A stretch of 64,000 nucleotides of DNA. It comes from Thalassobacillus_A hwangdonensis. Its GTDB lineage: Bacteria > Bacillota > Bacilli > Bacillales > Halobacillaceae. The position numbers and the translations under genes are program-made. Location of the stretch: NCBI RefSeq assembly GCF_042675915.1, contig NZ_JBHTKL010000001.1:1116001-1180000 (forward strand), given 5' to 3'. The notes under the pieces were generated by a model. It had not been told where the DNA came from. It made no database searches and saw only the letters and a program-made list of their open reading frames with translations. This document shows positions 33,368-41,707 of this stretch, in pieces (the stretch's first letter is position 1; each line of letters starts with the position of its first letter).

Positions 33368-34501
33368 TTACCTTTGATTATATAGAAATTGAAATGGCTC
33401 CGTATTGGCATTGGATTCGTAGATAGTTAACTGTTTATTTTCAGCATTGAAGCGAGCATCCAAGTACGATTTGACGACCTGTTTCATCACTTTCTCCACA
33501 TGGTGGCCAGGGTCGATGATACTCAAGCCCATTTCAAGTGCCTCTTGAGCAGGATGAAGTGTCATATCGCCGGTAATATAAACATCTGCACCATTTCGTT
33601 TTGCAAGATGAATATACTTTTCTCCACTTCCACCTAGCAATGCAACCTTTTTCACTTTTTTGTCCAAGTTGCCGACTACCCTCAGATTCGGGATGTCATA
33701 CCCACGCTTCACCTGCTCACTGAAATCCTTCAACGTCATCGGCTCAGGTAATTCACCGATCCTACCTACTCCAATCGAACGCCCTTCATTCAGTAATGGA
33801 TACAAGTCATAGGCTACTTCTTCATAGGGGTGCGCTTCTTCCATCGCCTGCAGAACTGGTTTTAACAGGCGCTGCGGCAAGATCGTCTCCACCCGCTTTT
33901 CTTCCACTTTTTCAAGTTTTCCTTGTTCACCAATGAATGGATCAGATGCATCAGATGGCTTGAATTGTCCTTGACCGTCTATTGAAAATGAACAATGGCT
34001 ATACGCACCGATATGCCCGGCACCTGCCTGATGGATCGCTTCCTTCAATGCATCTGCATAATCTGCAGGTACGAATACAGTCAGCTTGATCAGTTTTTCT
34101 TTATCTGTCTTAAGCAAAGGACTGGTCGTTTCCACACCCACGGCTTTTGCCATTGCATCATTCACACCACCTTCGACCACATCAAGGTTCGTATGGGCTG
34201 CGTAAACGGAAATATCATGCTTAAGCAGCTTCTGTATCGCCCTTCCCTTCGGCTGGTCAGGATTGATTTGCTCCAATGGTTTGAAAATGATCGGGTGATG
34301 GGAAATGATTAAGTCGACATCTTTTTCAATTGCCTCATCTACGACATTTTCAAGTACATCCAACGTCACCATTACATTGTCCACTTTCTTGTTCAGAGTA
34401 CCGATCTGCAGTCCAACCTTATCCCAATCGAATGCCAGATGCTTCGGACACCACTCTTCAAAAGCTTTGATAATGTCGTTACCCGTAATCGTATCACCCA
34501 T
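33368..34501 (-). CDS. yqfO: Nif3-like dinuclear metal protein (YqfO)
   Basis: A 377-residue Nif3/DUF34 family protein, the long type with a CutA-like domain inserted in the middle (about residues 125-230). N-terminal VMVTLDVLENVVDEA and DLIISHHPIIF, and C-terminal GGSGEKYI and DPGHHVEK carry metal-binding His and Asp. Some members are annotated GTP cyclohydrolase 1 type 2, but the true reaction is unsettled. The ATG at 34501 has GGAGG eight bases upstream and overlaps the end of trmK by eight bases, giving coupled translation. Confidence 0.92.
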   Translation of the reverse strand: MGDTITGNDIIKAFEEWCPKHLAFDWDKVGLQIGTLNKKVDNVMVTLDVLENVVDEAIEKDVDLIISHHPIIFKPLEQINPDQPKGRAIQKLLKHDISVYAAHTNLDVVEGGVNDAMAKAVGVETTSPLLKTDKEKLIKLTVFVPADYADALKEAIHQAGAGHIGAYSHCSFSIDGQGQFKPSDASDPFIGEQGKLEKVEEKRVETILPQRLLKPVLQAMEEAHPYEEVAYDLYPLLNEGRSIGVGRIGELPEPMTLKDFSEQVKRGYDIPNLRVVGNLDKKVKKVALLGGSGEKYIHLAKRNGADVYITGDMTLHPAQEALEMGLSIIDPGHHVEKVMKQVVKSYLDARFNAENKQLTIYESNANTEPFQFLYNQR

Positions 34502-35204
34502 TACCAAGTACCTCCTCGATCCAGTGAATTTTTTTCTTAAACTCTTCTACTTTTGATGGATCTGGTTGTTTTGCCTTTTCTATTTGTGAAAGTACACGCT
34601 GTTTTTTAGTTAGCTCTTCTTTCCACTTTTCTATGAAAGGTTGCGTTTTTGCACTAGTCAAAAATGGTCCGAAATAAAGCTGCTTTTCTTTATTATCTGG
34701 TTCATAAGGGCTTTCCTGGCCATCTGCATCAGCAACAAGCACCTCATAAATATGTCCCGATTCCTCAAGGATATGTTCATCGGTTAACATGAAGCCATTC
34801 TGGTCAAACCAACGTCTGCAGGATTCTGCATCGACATTCGGCTGGACAATGATTCGTTTTACTGCACCTAATTTTTCTTTTCCATTTTCGAGGATCGAGC
34901 TAATCAATGTTCCACCCATGCCGGCTACGATAATATGATCGACTTCCCCTTCATGAAGCACATCCAATCCATCCCCTTTTCTAACGGAAATGCGATCTTC
35001 CAAGTCATTTTTCTCTACTTCATTTACGGCACTCTGAAAAGGGCCCTCATTGACTTCTCCAGCAATTGCTCTAGCCTGTTCGTCTTTCAGGCAAACAAAG
35101 CACGGCAGATAAGCATGGTCCGAGCCGATATCGGCAAAGAAGGCTCCTTGTGGAAGGTAAGAGGCTACCATTGCGAGCCGGTTTGATAATACATGTTCAT
35201 TCAT
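34494..35204 (-). CDS. trmK: tRNA (adenine(22)-N(1))-methyltransferase TrmK
   Basis: SAM-dependent enzyme that methylates A22 of tRNAs, 236 residues. The SAM site starts ADIGSDHAYLPCF (GSDHAYL is typical of the family), with RKGDGLDVL and VDHIIVAGMGGTLISSIL forming the catalytic face. The last 50 residues are a helical, charged coiled coil. GGAGG stands eight bases before the ATG at 35204. It overlaps yqfO, matching B. subtilis yqfN-yqfO. Confidence 0.94.
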   Translation of the reverse strand: MNEHVLSNRLAMVASYLPQGAFFADIGSDHAYLPCFVCLKDEQARAIAGEVNEGPFQSAVNEVEKNDLEDRISVRKGDGLDVLHEGEVDHIIVAGMGGTLISSILENGKEKLGAVKRIIVQPNVDAESCRRWFDQNGFMLTDEHILEESGHIYEVLVADADGQESPYEPDNKEKQLYFGPFLTSAKTQPFIEKWKEELTKKQRVLSQIEKAKQPDPSKVEEFKKKIHWIEEVLGNG

Positions 35205-35231
35205 ATCGGTTTCCTCCAGTTCTCTCAATCG

Positions 35232-35272
35232 AAAAAGAAAAGCTTTCTGAATGGTTCCAGAAAGCTTTTCTC
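35232..35272 (-). terminator. Terminator after the cytochrome gene
   Basis: The label refers to the hairpin upstream of cccA in map order: AGAAAAGCTTTCTG pairs with CAGAAAGCTTTTCT around GAACCATT, followed by TTTTCG on the minus strand. It lies directly past the cccA stop and ends that gene before trmK. Confidence 0.85.
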
Positions 35273-35279
35273 TGTGTTC

Positions 35280-35633
35280 TTATTTCTTTTCAGCAAGCCA
35301 TTCGGCTAAGATAGAAGCTTCTTCTGCCGGTACCAATCCAGCAGGCATAGCCTGTCCTTTACCATTGATAATGATATCCTGAATTTCATCTTTACTGTAC
35401 TTACTTCCAATTGTCTTTAAAGACGGTCCATTCGCACCAGACAAATCTGCCCCGTGACAGGATGAACAGTTGTTCTGGAAGATATCTTCAGGATTGGATG
35501 AAGCCTGTTCTGTCTCTTCTCCACCGTTCTGGATTGCCTCATGTTGAGAGGTACCTACCCAACCAAGGACAAACATCGTAAGTATACCTAGTACTGCAAT
35601 GATCCCGAATGGGATAAGTGGGTTTCTTCTCAT
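35280..35633 (-). CDS. cccA: Membrane-bound cytochrome c550 (CccA)
   Basis: A 117-residue single-heme cytochrome. An N-terminal membrane helix (residues 7-27) anchors it. An acidic linker leads to the heme domain with the heme-binding NNCSSCHGADLSG and the axial Met in GQAMPAGLVP. It carries electrons in the respiratory chain outside the membrane. GGAGG precedes the ATG. Neighbours rpoD and trmK match B. subtilis. Confidence 0.94.
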   Translation of the reverse strand: MRRNPLIPFGIIAVLGILTMFVLGWVGTSQHEAIQNGGEETEQASSNPEDIFQNNCSSCHGADLSGANGPSLKTIGSKYSKDEIQDIIINGKGQAMPAGLVPAEEASILAEWLAEKK

Positions 35634-35738
35634 GTGTCCATTTCCTCCTTATGTACTCCCCTTATGTTACTCAAAACTACAAACTATATTTATTTTACTG
35701 CATAATTTGTAGATATAAAAGGGATAACATGTGAAATC

Positions 35739-36287
35739 TTAAAAAACTAATGAAATTATGAATACTAAAACACCGATAAATCCTCCCACCTTCAAATATT
35801 GAAGGTCAAGCTTTCTGCCGATAATGAACCATAGGATACAGTTCATAAGGTGAACCGCTCCTAACAGCCATATTGTACTGAACCAATGGTTGATTGTGTA
35901 AATGGAAAGCATTAATAAATTCAAAAGTCCAACGATCAGTGGTATGTGTACATCACGCCGGTATTGGCGGCTTTGGAAGAGCAAATAGAAAGTTCCGAAA
36001 GATATGCCTACATTTATCGACAAAATGACTGTTTGCATTATGTAAGTCATTTCAGTAAAATAAATGACAAGAAATGAGAGCGGTAACAAAAAAAGGTTGA
36101 TCATAAGGATGATCACTCGCTGGAGGCTTGTCCCTCTCCCTTTTGGGCTCTCCTCTTTGACTTCTGTGATTCCGTCACCTTGAGTATAGAGTGCTAATAA
36201 GTAATCACAGTACGCTTCAGGCAACATCCGGCTTTCTTTCCAATAGCGTATTTCTTTTATAATGATGGAAGTTCGATCATTTTGCAT
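35739..36287 (-). CDS. Unknown membrane protein next to rpoD
   Basis: A 182-residue protein I cannot name. The soluble N-terminal 55 residues begin MQNDRTSIIIKEIRYWKESR and include LPEAYCDYLLALYTQG. About five membrane helices follow (roughly 65-82, 88-108, 116-132, 136-155, 160-180). The ATG at 36287 is chosen because GGAGTGAT is seven bases upstream; a longer frame to 36401 runs through the rpoD terminator. It lies between cccA and rpoD. The wording of its N-terminal part feels conserved among bacilli, but I cannot link it to a function. Confidence 0.7.
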   Translation of the reverse strand: MQNDRTSIIIKEIRYWKESRMLPEAYCDYLLALYTQGDGITEVKEESPKGRGTSLQRVIILMINLFLLPLSFLVIYFTEMTYIMQTVILSINVGISFGTFYLLFQSRQYRRDVHIPLIVGLLNLLMLSIYTINHWFSTIWLLGAVHLMNCILWFIIGRKLDLQYLKVGGFIGVLVFIISLVF

Positions 36288-36333
36288 GACATCACTCCGA
36301 TATAGCTGAAATTCTGACAGCTTTATATAAGTG

Positions 36334-36364
36334 AAAAAACAGACCAGGAAACACCACCTTCTGT
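36334..36364 (-). terminator. Terminator after rpoD
   Basis: ACAGA/TCTGT and AGG/CCT form an interrupted stem, followed by TTTTTT on the minus strand, about 45 bases past the rpoD stop. Confidence 0.6.
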
Positions 36365-36407
36365 GCGGCATTCCCTGTGTCCGTTCATTACATATCTGCA
36401 CTCACAT

Positions 36408-37529
36408 TTATTCCATAAAGTCTTTCAATCGTTTGCTCCGGCTCGGATGACGAAGCTTTCTTAAGGCTTTCGCCTCGATTTGACGGATTCGTTCCCGTGT
36501 AACGCCGAAGACTTTACCTACTTCTTCAAGTGTGCGTGTTCTTCCATCGTCCAAACCGAAACGGAGACGCAATACGTTCTCTTCACGATCCGTGAGTGTA
36601 TCCAATACGTCTTCCAATTGTTCCTTCAGCAATTCATAAGCTGCATGATCGGACGGTGACGTAGCTTCCTGGTCTTCGATGAAATCACCAAGGTGAGAGT
36701 CATCCTCTTCACCAATCGGTGTTTCCAAAGAGACAGGCTCCTGGGCAATCTTAAGGATCTCCCTGACTTTGTCAGGTGTAAGTTCCATTTCTTCACCGAT
36801 TTCTTCCGGAGTAGGCTCCCTGCCGAAATCCTGCAGCAATTGGCGCTGTACACGAATCAGTTTGTTGATTGTCTCCACCATGTGGACCGGGATACGGATG
36901 GTACGTGCCTGGTCCGCAATTGCACGAGTAATCGCCTGACGGATCCACCATGTGGCATACGTACTGAACTTATACCCTTTACGGTAATCAAATTTCTCAA
37001 CAGCTTTGATCAAGCCCATGTTCCCTTCCTGGATCAAATCCAGGAATAACATACCTCGACCTACATAACGTTTGGCGATACTTACAACAAGTCGAAGGTT
37101 CGCCTCTGCCAATTGGCGTTTCGCTTCTTCTTCGCCTTCTTCAATACGTTGTGCCAAGTCGATTTCATCAGCAGCCGAAAGCAGGTTTACTCGACCGATT
37201 TCTTTCAAGTACATCCGTACCGGGTCATTAATTTTCACCCCAGGCGGTACACTTAAGTCATTAAGGTCGAATTCTTCTTCCTTATTCAGTTGCTGCATAT
37301 TCGGATCCTCTTCTGAATCACCGATCACTTCTACCCCTTGCTCACCAAGGTACTCATAAAATTCGTCCATCTGCTCTGATTCCAATTCATAATTGGAGAG
37401 CTTTTCAGCAACTTCTTCATATGCTAAAGCACCACGCTTTTTCCCCATTTCAAGCAATTGTTCTTTCGCCTGCTCAAGCGTGAGTTCGTTTTCTGTAGTT
37501 TCTTTAGAACTTGATGGCTTATCTGCCAT
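36408..37529 (-). CDS. rpoD: RNA polymerase primary sigma factor (RpoD/SigA)
   Basis: Housekeeping sigma factor, 373 residues. Region 1.1 is followed by DPVRMYLKEIG (1.2). Region 2 has YVGRGMLFLDLIQEGNMGLI and FSTYATWWIRQAI. Region 3 has IRIPVHMVETINKL. Region 4.2 is a helix-turn-helix in EEVGKVFGVTRERIRQIE ending LRHPSRSKRLKDF. The ATG at 37529 has GGAGGGGG upstream. It follows dnaG by about 90 bases in the conserved yqxD-dnaG-rpoD operon. Confidence 0.98.
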   Translation of the reverse strand: MADKPSSSKETTENELTLEQAKEQLLEMGKKRGALAYEEVAEKLSNYELESEQMDEFYEYLGEQGVEVIGDSEEDPNMQQLNKEEEFDLNDLSVPPGVKINDPVRMYLKEIGRVNLLSAADEIDLAQRIEEGEEEAKRQLAEANLRLVVSIAKRYVGRGMLFLDLIQEGNMGLIKAVEKFDYRKGYKFSTYATWWIRQAITRAIADQARTIRIPVHMVETINKLIRVQRQLLQDFGREPTPEEIGEEMELTPDKVREILKIAQEPVSLETPIGEEDDSHLGDFIEDQEATSPSDHAAYELLKEQLEDVLDTLTDREENVLRLRFGLDDGRTRTLEEVGKVFGVTRERIRQIEAKALRKLRHPSRSKRLKDFME

Positions 37530-37617
37530 GAGTCCCCCTCCTTCCAAACAAATCCTATCTAAAAAGTATGAATTTCATGCATTATTTTATATAAAAGCTA
37601 TGAAAGCATTTATTAAC

Positions 37618-39435
37618 TTAATGTTGTTTCTTCAAATCTTTCTTCATCTGCAGTATTTGCATTGCGATTTCCGCAGCTTTGATCGGATCATTTCTCTTTT
37701 CTGCATCTTTCTGCTGTTCCTGCAGAGATCGGATGTCCGACTTATCACTTTGCTCCGCTCTGATCAGACGTATATAATCGTTGATTTCACGATCAGATAT
37801 ATCGTCCTGTACATGCATCATCGCAAGTTGGATTACCAGGCTTCTTAAGTCCGGATCGGGCAGCTTTTCGATAAACAGGCTGGCATCAGGTTCATTGCCC
37901 TCTTCAAAATATGCGTAGAGGTAAGTGACAATGACTTGATGATCACTAATATTGAAATTTCCACCAAGCTCATGCTGTACTTTATCAGCAATCGTCGCAT
38001 CCCTTAACATGTATGCAAGGAGTGCACGTTCAGCATTGTGGAATGCCGGTAAGAGCTTCGCTTCACTATTTTGTCTTTGTATCGAATTAGTATACCTGTT
38101 CTCCTTGGTGTTATCCCTTTTACCTTGACGTTTACTGAGTTTAGCGACCTCATCCTTCAAGGTATCCATCGAAAGTTCGAATTCATTCGCCAGTTCCTGC
38201 AGGTAGTGCTCTCTTTCAATTGCACGATCCACAGTGGCGACTTCCTTCAATACCTTTTCGACATAAGTGATTCTATCCCCTTCTAAATTCAGATTGAATT
38301 CTTTACGAAGGTGACGCATGATGAATGCGACATAGGTATCACTTGCACCGATCACTTCATTTTGAAATCGCTCCGCCCCATAAGCTTTGATGTAATCATC
38401 CGGATCCATTCCATCGGGAAGCCTTGCCATTTTGACCTGACAACCAGTTTTCATTAGGAGTTTCGCCGCTTTCAAGGAAGCTTCGATACCAGGGCGATCT
38501 CCATCGTAACAAACGATGGCCTGATCCACGTACCTTCGGATCAATTTGGCCTGCTGCTCCGTTATCGATGTTCCGAGTGTACCGATCCCATTTTCCACCC
38601 CTGCCTGATTGGCAGCGATGACATCCACATAACCCTCAAAAAGAATGACGCTACCTTTTTTCCGAATGGCGCTTCGGGCCAAATCGAAATTATACAATAG
38701 CTTTCCTTTTTGAAAGAGCTCTGTTTCAGGACTGTTCAAGTACTTGGGTTCCTGATCGAATATCGCCCTTCCTCCAAACGCAACGGTCTTCCCAAGGTGA
38801 TTCCGAATCGGGAAGATGACCCTCCCCCTGAATCGATCGGAATATTCACCATGGTCGTTGACACTCAGCAAGCCAGCTTTCACCATCGCCTGGGGATGAA
38901 ACCCTTTCTTTTCGAGGAAACGTACAACGAAGTCTTTTGAGTTGGGTGCATATCCCAGCTGAAACCGGTCGATGATTTCATCAGTAAAACCCCGTTCAAT
39001 GAGGTATGCATACCCTTCCTTACCCTCTTTCGTATTCCTCAAAAGGTGATGGTAAAGCTTCATCAGCCAATTGTTGGCATCGAGAACCGTTTGATCTTCT
39101 TTACTGGATGATTGGCTTGAGTCACTTGAACGAACTTCTTCTGGCAAGTGATAGCCACTTTTGTCAGCAAGGTGCCGGATCGCTTGGATAAACGTATAGC
39201 CTTCCATTTCAATAAGAAATGTAATGGCATTCCCGCCCTTTCCACATCCAAAGCAATGAAAGATCTGCTTGTCAAGAGACACGGAAAAAGAAGGAGTCTT
39301 CTCACCATGAAATGGACATAAGCCGAAGTAATTTCTGCCTTGCTTTTTCAATTGGACGTATTCGCCGACTACATCAACGATATCATTTGATCGACGGATT
39401 TCATCGATCGTTTCCTCTGGAAGATGTCCTGACAT
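37618..39435 (-). CDS. dnaG: DNA primase (DnaG)
   Basis: Primase of 605 residues that lays RNA primers at the replication fork. The CHC2 zinc domain is YFGLCPFHGEKTPSF then IFHCFGCGKGGN (residues about 36-65). The TOPRIM core has LFEGYVDVIAA, GTLGTS and VCYDGDRPG. The C-terminal 140 residues are the helicase-binding domain. The start is either ATG 39435 or ATG 39447; neither site is strong and the first is chosen because the protein then begins MSGHLPEETIDE. Confidence 0.97.
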   Translation of the reverse strand: MSGHLPEETIDEIRRSNDIVDVVGEYVQLKKQGRNYFGLCPFHGEKTPSFSVSLDKQIFHCFGCGKGGNAITFLIEMEGYTFIQAIRHLADKSGYHLPEEVRSSDSSQSSSKEDQTVLDANNWLMKLYHHLLRNTKEGKEGYAYLIERGFTDEIIDRFQLGYAPNSKDFVVRFLEKKGFHPQAMVKAGLLSVNDHGEYSDRFRGRVIFPIRNHLGKTVAFGGRAIFDQEPKYLNSPETELFQKGKLLYNFDLARSAIRKKGSVILFEGYVDVIAANQAGVENGIGTLGTSITEQQAKLIRRYVDQAIVCYDGDRPGIEASLKAAKLLMKTGCQVKMARLPDGMDPDDYIKAYGAERFQNEVIGASDTYVAFIMRHLRKEFNLNLEGDRITYVEKVLKEVATVDRAIEREHYLQELANEFELSMDTLKDEVAKLSKRQGKRDNTKENRYTNSIQRQNSEAKLLPAFHNAERALLAYMLRDATIADKVQHELGGNFNISDHQVIVTYLYAYFEEGNEPDASLFIEKLPDPDLRSLVIQLAMMHVQDDISDREINDYIRLIRAEQSDKSDIRSLQEQQKDAEKRNDPIKAAEIAMQILQMKKDLKKQH

Positions 39436-39467
39436 ATGAATCACCATCTAATTTTATTCTAGAAAGT

Positions 39468-39935
39468 CTAAAAAATACCTTCATTGTTCGACAAAAAATT
39501 CTCAAGCTGCATCTCGAACCTTTTTTTGTCTTCATCTGTCAGCGCAGACGGGCCTTTGATACGGTTGCGTGCTTTCTGGTTCTTTTGCCGCAGATACTTA
39601 CGGTAAAGAATCTCATCTGCATCTGCTTCTGCTATCAGTTTACCTCGAGGAGTCAGTGCATAAACCCCTTGGCCCATCAGTAGTACTGCAAAGGAGAGAT
39701 CCTGGGTGATCACCAGGTCGCCTTTTTCGACTTTATTCAAGATATACAAATCGACGGCTTGATCATCCGGATCGATGATTCTCCAATTATCATTATCTGC
39801 ATCAGGACTGTAATGATTGAATGTCGACACAAAAACAGGCGTAACAACATGCTTCTGACAGACACGCTGGATTTCTTCCTTGACTGGGCAACTATCGGCA
39901 TCTACATAAACGATCGGCTTTTGATTTTTCAACAT
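39468..39935 (-). CDS. yqxD: DUF188 family protein (YqxD/YaiI)
   Basis: A 155-residue cytoplasmic protein of the DUF188 family. Diagnostic pieces are IVYVDADSCPVK at the N-terminus, GDLVITQDLSFAVLLM and VYALTPRGKLI. The Asp-rich start resembles nucleases of the PIN fold, so an RNA- or DNA-related role is suspected. It heads the yqxD-dnaG-rpoD operon, as in B. subtilis. Confidence 0.92.
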   Translation of the reverse strand: MLKNQKPIVYVDADSCPVKEEIQRVCQKHVVTPVFVSTFNHYSPDADNDNWRIIDPDDQAVDLYILNKVEKGDLVITQDLSFAVLLMGQGVYALTPRGKLIAEADADEILYRKYLRQKNQKARNRIKGPSALTDEDKKRFEMQLENFLSNNEGIF

Positions 39936-40115
39936 ACTTCACTAATTCTACAACATCCTGCAGAATCCTTCCGAATGGTCAATGTTTTATTATTCAGAAT
40001 AATCGATAGGTTGATTCCTACCTTCATCTATGAATCATTTTTTCACAAATAAATATTATAATACATGTAAAAACCAAAAGCTACTGTTTTTTTTTGAAAT
40101 ACGCTCATCAAAAGT

Positions 40116-40150
40116 GAAAGTCGCACCATGCATGACATGGTGCGACTTTC
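40116..40150. terminator. Strong hairpin after yqfL
   Basis: GAAAGTCGCACCATG pairs perfectly with CATGGTGCGACTTTC around a five-base loop. It lies 14 bases past the yqfL stop. The T tract is short (ACTTTTG), but a T9 run follows 25 bases on. Probable terminator for the ccpN-yqfL operon. Confidence 0.7.
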
Positions 40151-40163
40151 GGTATTTATCGTT

Positions 40164-40970
40164 CTATGATTGATTCCTCATCATATTAATAATGACGTTC
40201 GCTGTTTCTTCGACTGCTTTATTGGAAACATCGATTACCTTGCAATCCAGACGATCGACTAGTTTGTTGAAATGGTCCAATTCCTGTTTGATCCGCTCCA
40301 TATTGGCGTAACTGGCCTGATCGCCCAACCCTAATGCTTTCAATCTTTCTCTTCGGATATCATTAAGTTTTTCCGGGCTGATCTTCAAGCCGATGCACTT
40401 CTTCGGGTCAACGTGGAACAACTCTTCAGGCGGTTCCACTTCCGGTACGATCGGAACGTTTGCGACTTTCAATCGTTTATGCGCGAGATACTGGGATAAC
40501 GGTGTCTTTGAGGTCCGCGAAACACCTATCAGAACAATATCGGCTCTGGCTATACCCCTCGGGTCCCTTCCGTCATCATATCGCACCGCAAACTCGATTG
40601 CTTCGACGCGTTTGAAATAGTCTTCATCCAGTTTGTGAACAAGACCAGGCTCAAGCTTTGGTTCCTTATTAAAGAACCGTTCCATCGCATCCATCATCGG
40701 TCCCATGATATCCACACACTCAACACCGTTTTCTTTCGCCTGCTTCAATAAATAACTTCTGAATTCCGGCGAAACCAATGTAAACCCGATCATCGCATTT
40801 TTTTCTTTCGCCTGTACCAATGCTTCATCAAGTGTTTCTTTATCTTCGATATAAGGAATCCGCTGGATATCGAAAATCCCATCATTGAACTGACTCAAGG
40901 CTGCTTTGACAACAAGCTCAGCAGTCTCCCCCACGGAATCTGACAATATATAAATCAACGGTCTATTCAT
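40164..40970 (-). CDS. yqfL: Bifunctional kinase/pyrophosphorylase regulating PPDK or PEP synthase (YqfL)
   Basis: A 268-residue DUF299 (PSRP) regulator that adds and removes phosphate on pyruvate phosphate dikinase or PEP synthase. The P-loop-like VLIGVSRTSKTPLSQYLAH lies near residue 148-166, and IYILSDSVGETAE is at the N-terminus. In B. subtilis this gene (also called yqfL) helps CcpN-dependent control. GAGGAGGGG precedes the ATG. It follows ccpN by 27 bases, forming a two-gene operon. Confidence 0.94.
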   Translation of the reverse strand: MNRPLIYILSDSVGETAELVVKAALSQFNDGIFDIQRIPYIEDKETLDEALVQAKEKNAMIGFTLVSPEFRSYLLKQAKENGVECVDIMGPMMDAMERFFNKEPKLEPGLVHKLDEDYFKRVEAIEFAVRYDDGRDPRGIARADIVLIGVSRTSKTPLSQYLAHKRLKVANVPIVPEVEPPEELFHVDPKKCIGLKISPEKLNDIRRERLKALGLGDQASYANMERIKQELDHFNKLVDRLDCKVIDVSNKAVEETANVIINMMRNQS

Positions 40971-40997
40971 TTCACCCCTCCTCCATCCATTTCTGAA

Positions 40998-41627
40998 TCA
41001 TAAATGTTCATCACGTGCCAATTCGACAAGCGCTTTAGTGATATTCGTCTTCGTAATCCGACCTGTGACCTCAAGGCCCTCTTCTACGTCTTTTACGATC
41101 GGCAGGCCATCGATTTGTTTTTCGATCAGCTGCTGTGCAGCATCCAGCAACAGGTCATCTTTACGGCACACGGAAATATTCGGCATCCGTGTCATAATGA
41201 TATGCACTGGAATCGAGTTCAAATCCTGGTTGCCGATGCTGGCACGTAAAAGGTCTTTTCTAGATAATACACCGACTAGAAGCGATCCTTCTTTAACAAC
41301 GAATAATGTTCCGACATCTTCAAGGAACATTGTGATGATTGCATCATACACGGATACATCTTCTTCGACGACTATCGGTATGGACTGGTATTCATGGACT
41401 TTGAACTTCTTCAGCTTCTCTGTCAAAAGCTCCGATCCTGTCTTTCCAGTATAGAAATAACCTACTCTCGGCCTTGCATCGAGAAAACCGGCCATGGTCA
41501 ATATTGCAAGATCAGGCCGTAATGTAGCTCGCGTCAACGATAACTTTTCGGCAATGCTTTCCCCTGTTATCGGACCATTTTCTTTGACGATTTCGATGAT
41601 CTGCTCTTGTCTATTCGACAATTCCAT
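40998..41627 (-). CDS. ccpN: Gluconeogenesis repressor CcpN
   Basis: Transcription regulator of 209 residues. The N-terminal winged helix-turn-helix (ITGESIAEKLSLTRATLRPDL, residues 20-40) is followed by two CBS domains (about 80-135 and 145-205) that sense ligands such as ATP and ADP. In B. subtilis CcpN represses gapB and pckA in glucose. GGTGGTGAAAG precedes the ATG. It is co-transcribed with yqfL, so both arms act on the PEP/pyruvate node. Confidence 0.94.
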   Translation of the reverse strand: MELSNRQEQIIEIVKENGPITGESIAEKLSLTRATLRPDLAILTMAGFLDARPRVGYFYTGKTGSELLTEKLKKFKVHEYQSIPIVVEEDVSVYDAIITMFLEDVGTLFVVKEGSLLVGVLSRKDLLRASIGNQDLNSIPVHIIMTRMPNISVCRKDDLLLDAAQQLIEKQIDGLPIVKDVEEGLEVTGRITKTNITKALVELARDEHL

Positions 41628-41707
41628 TCTTTCACCACCTGATCACTGACTGTGACATACTATTCACCCATTATACATCATTTATATGGCAGGTAAAAGA
41701 ATGTTCT

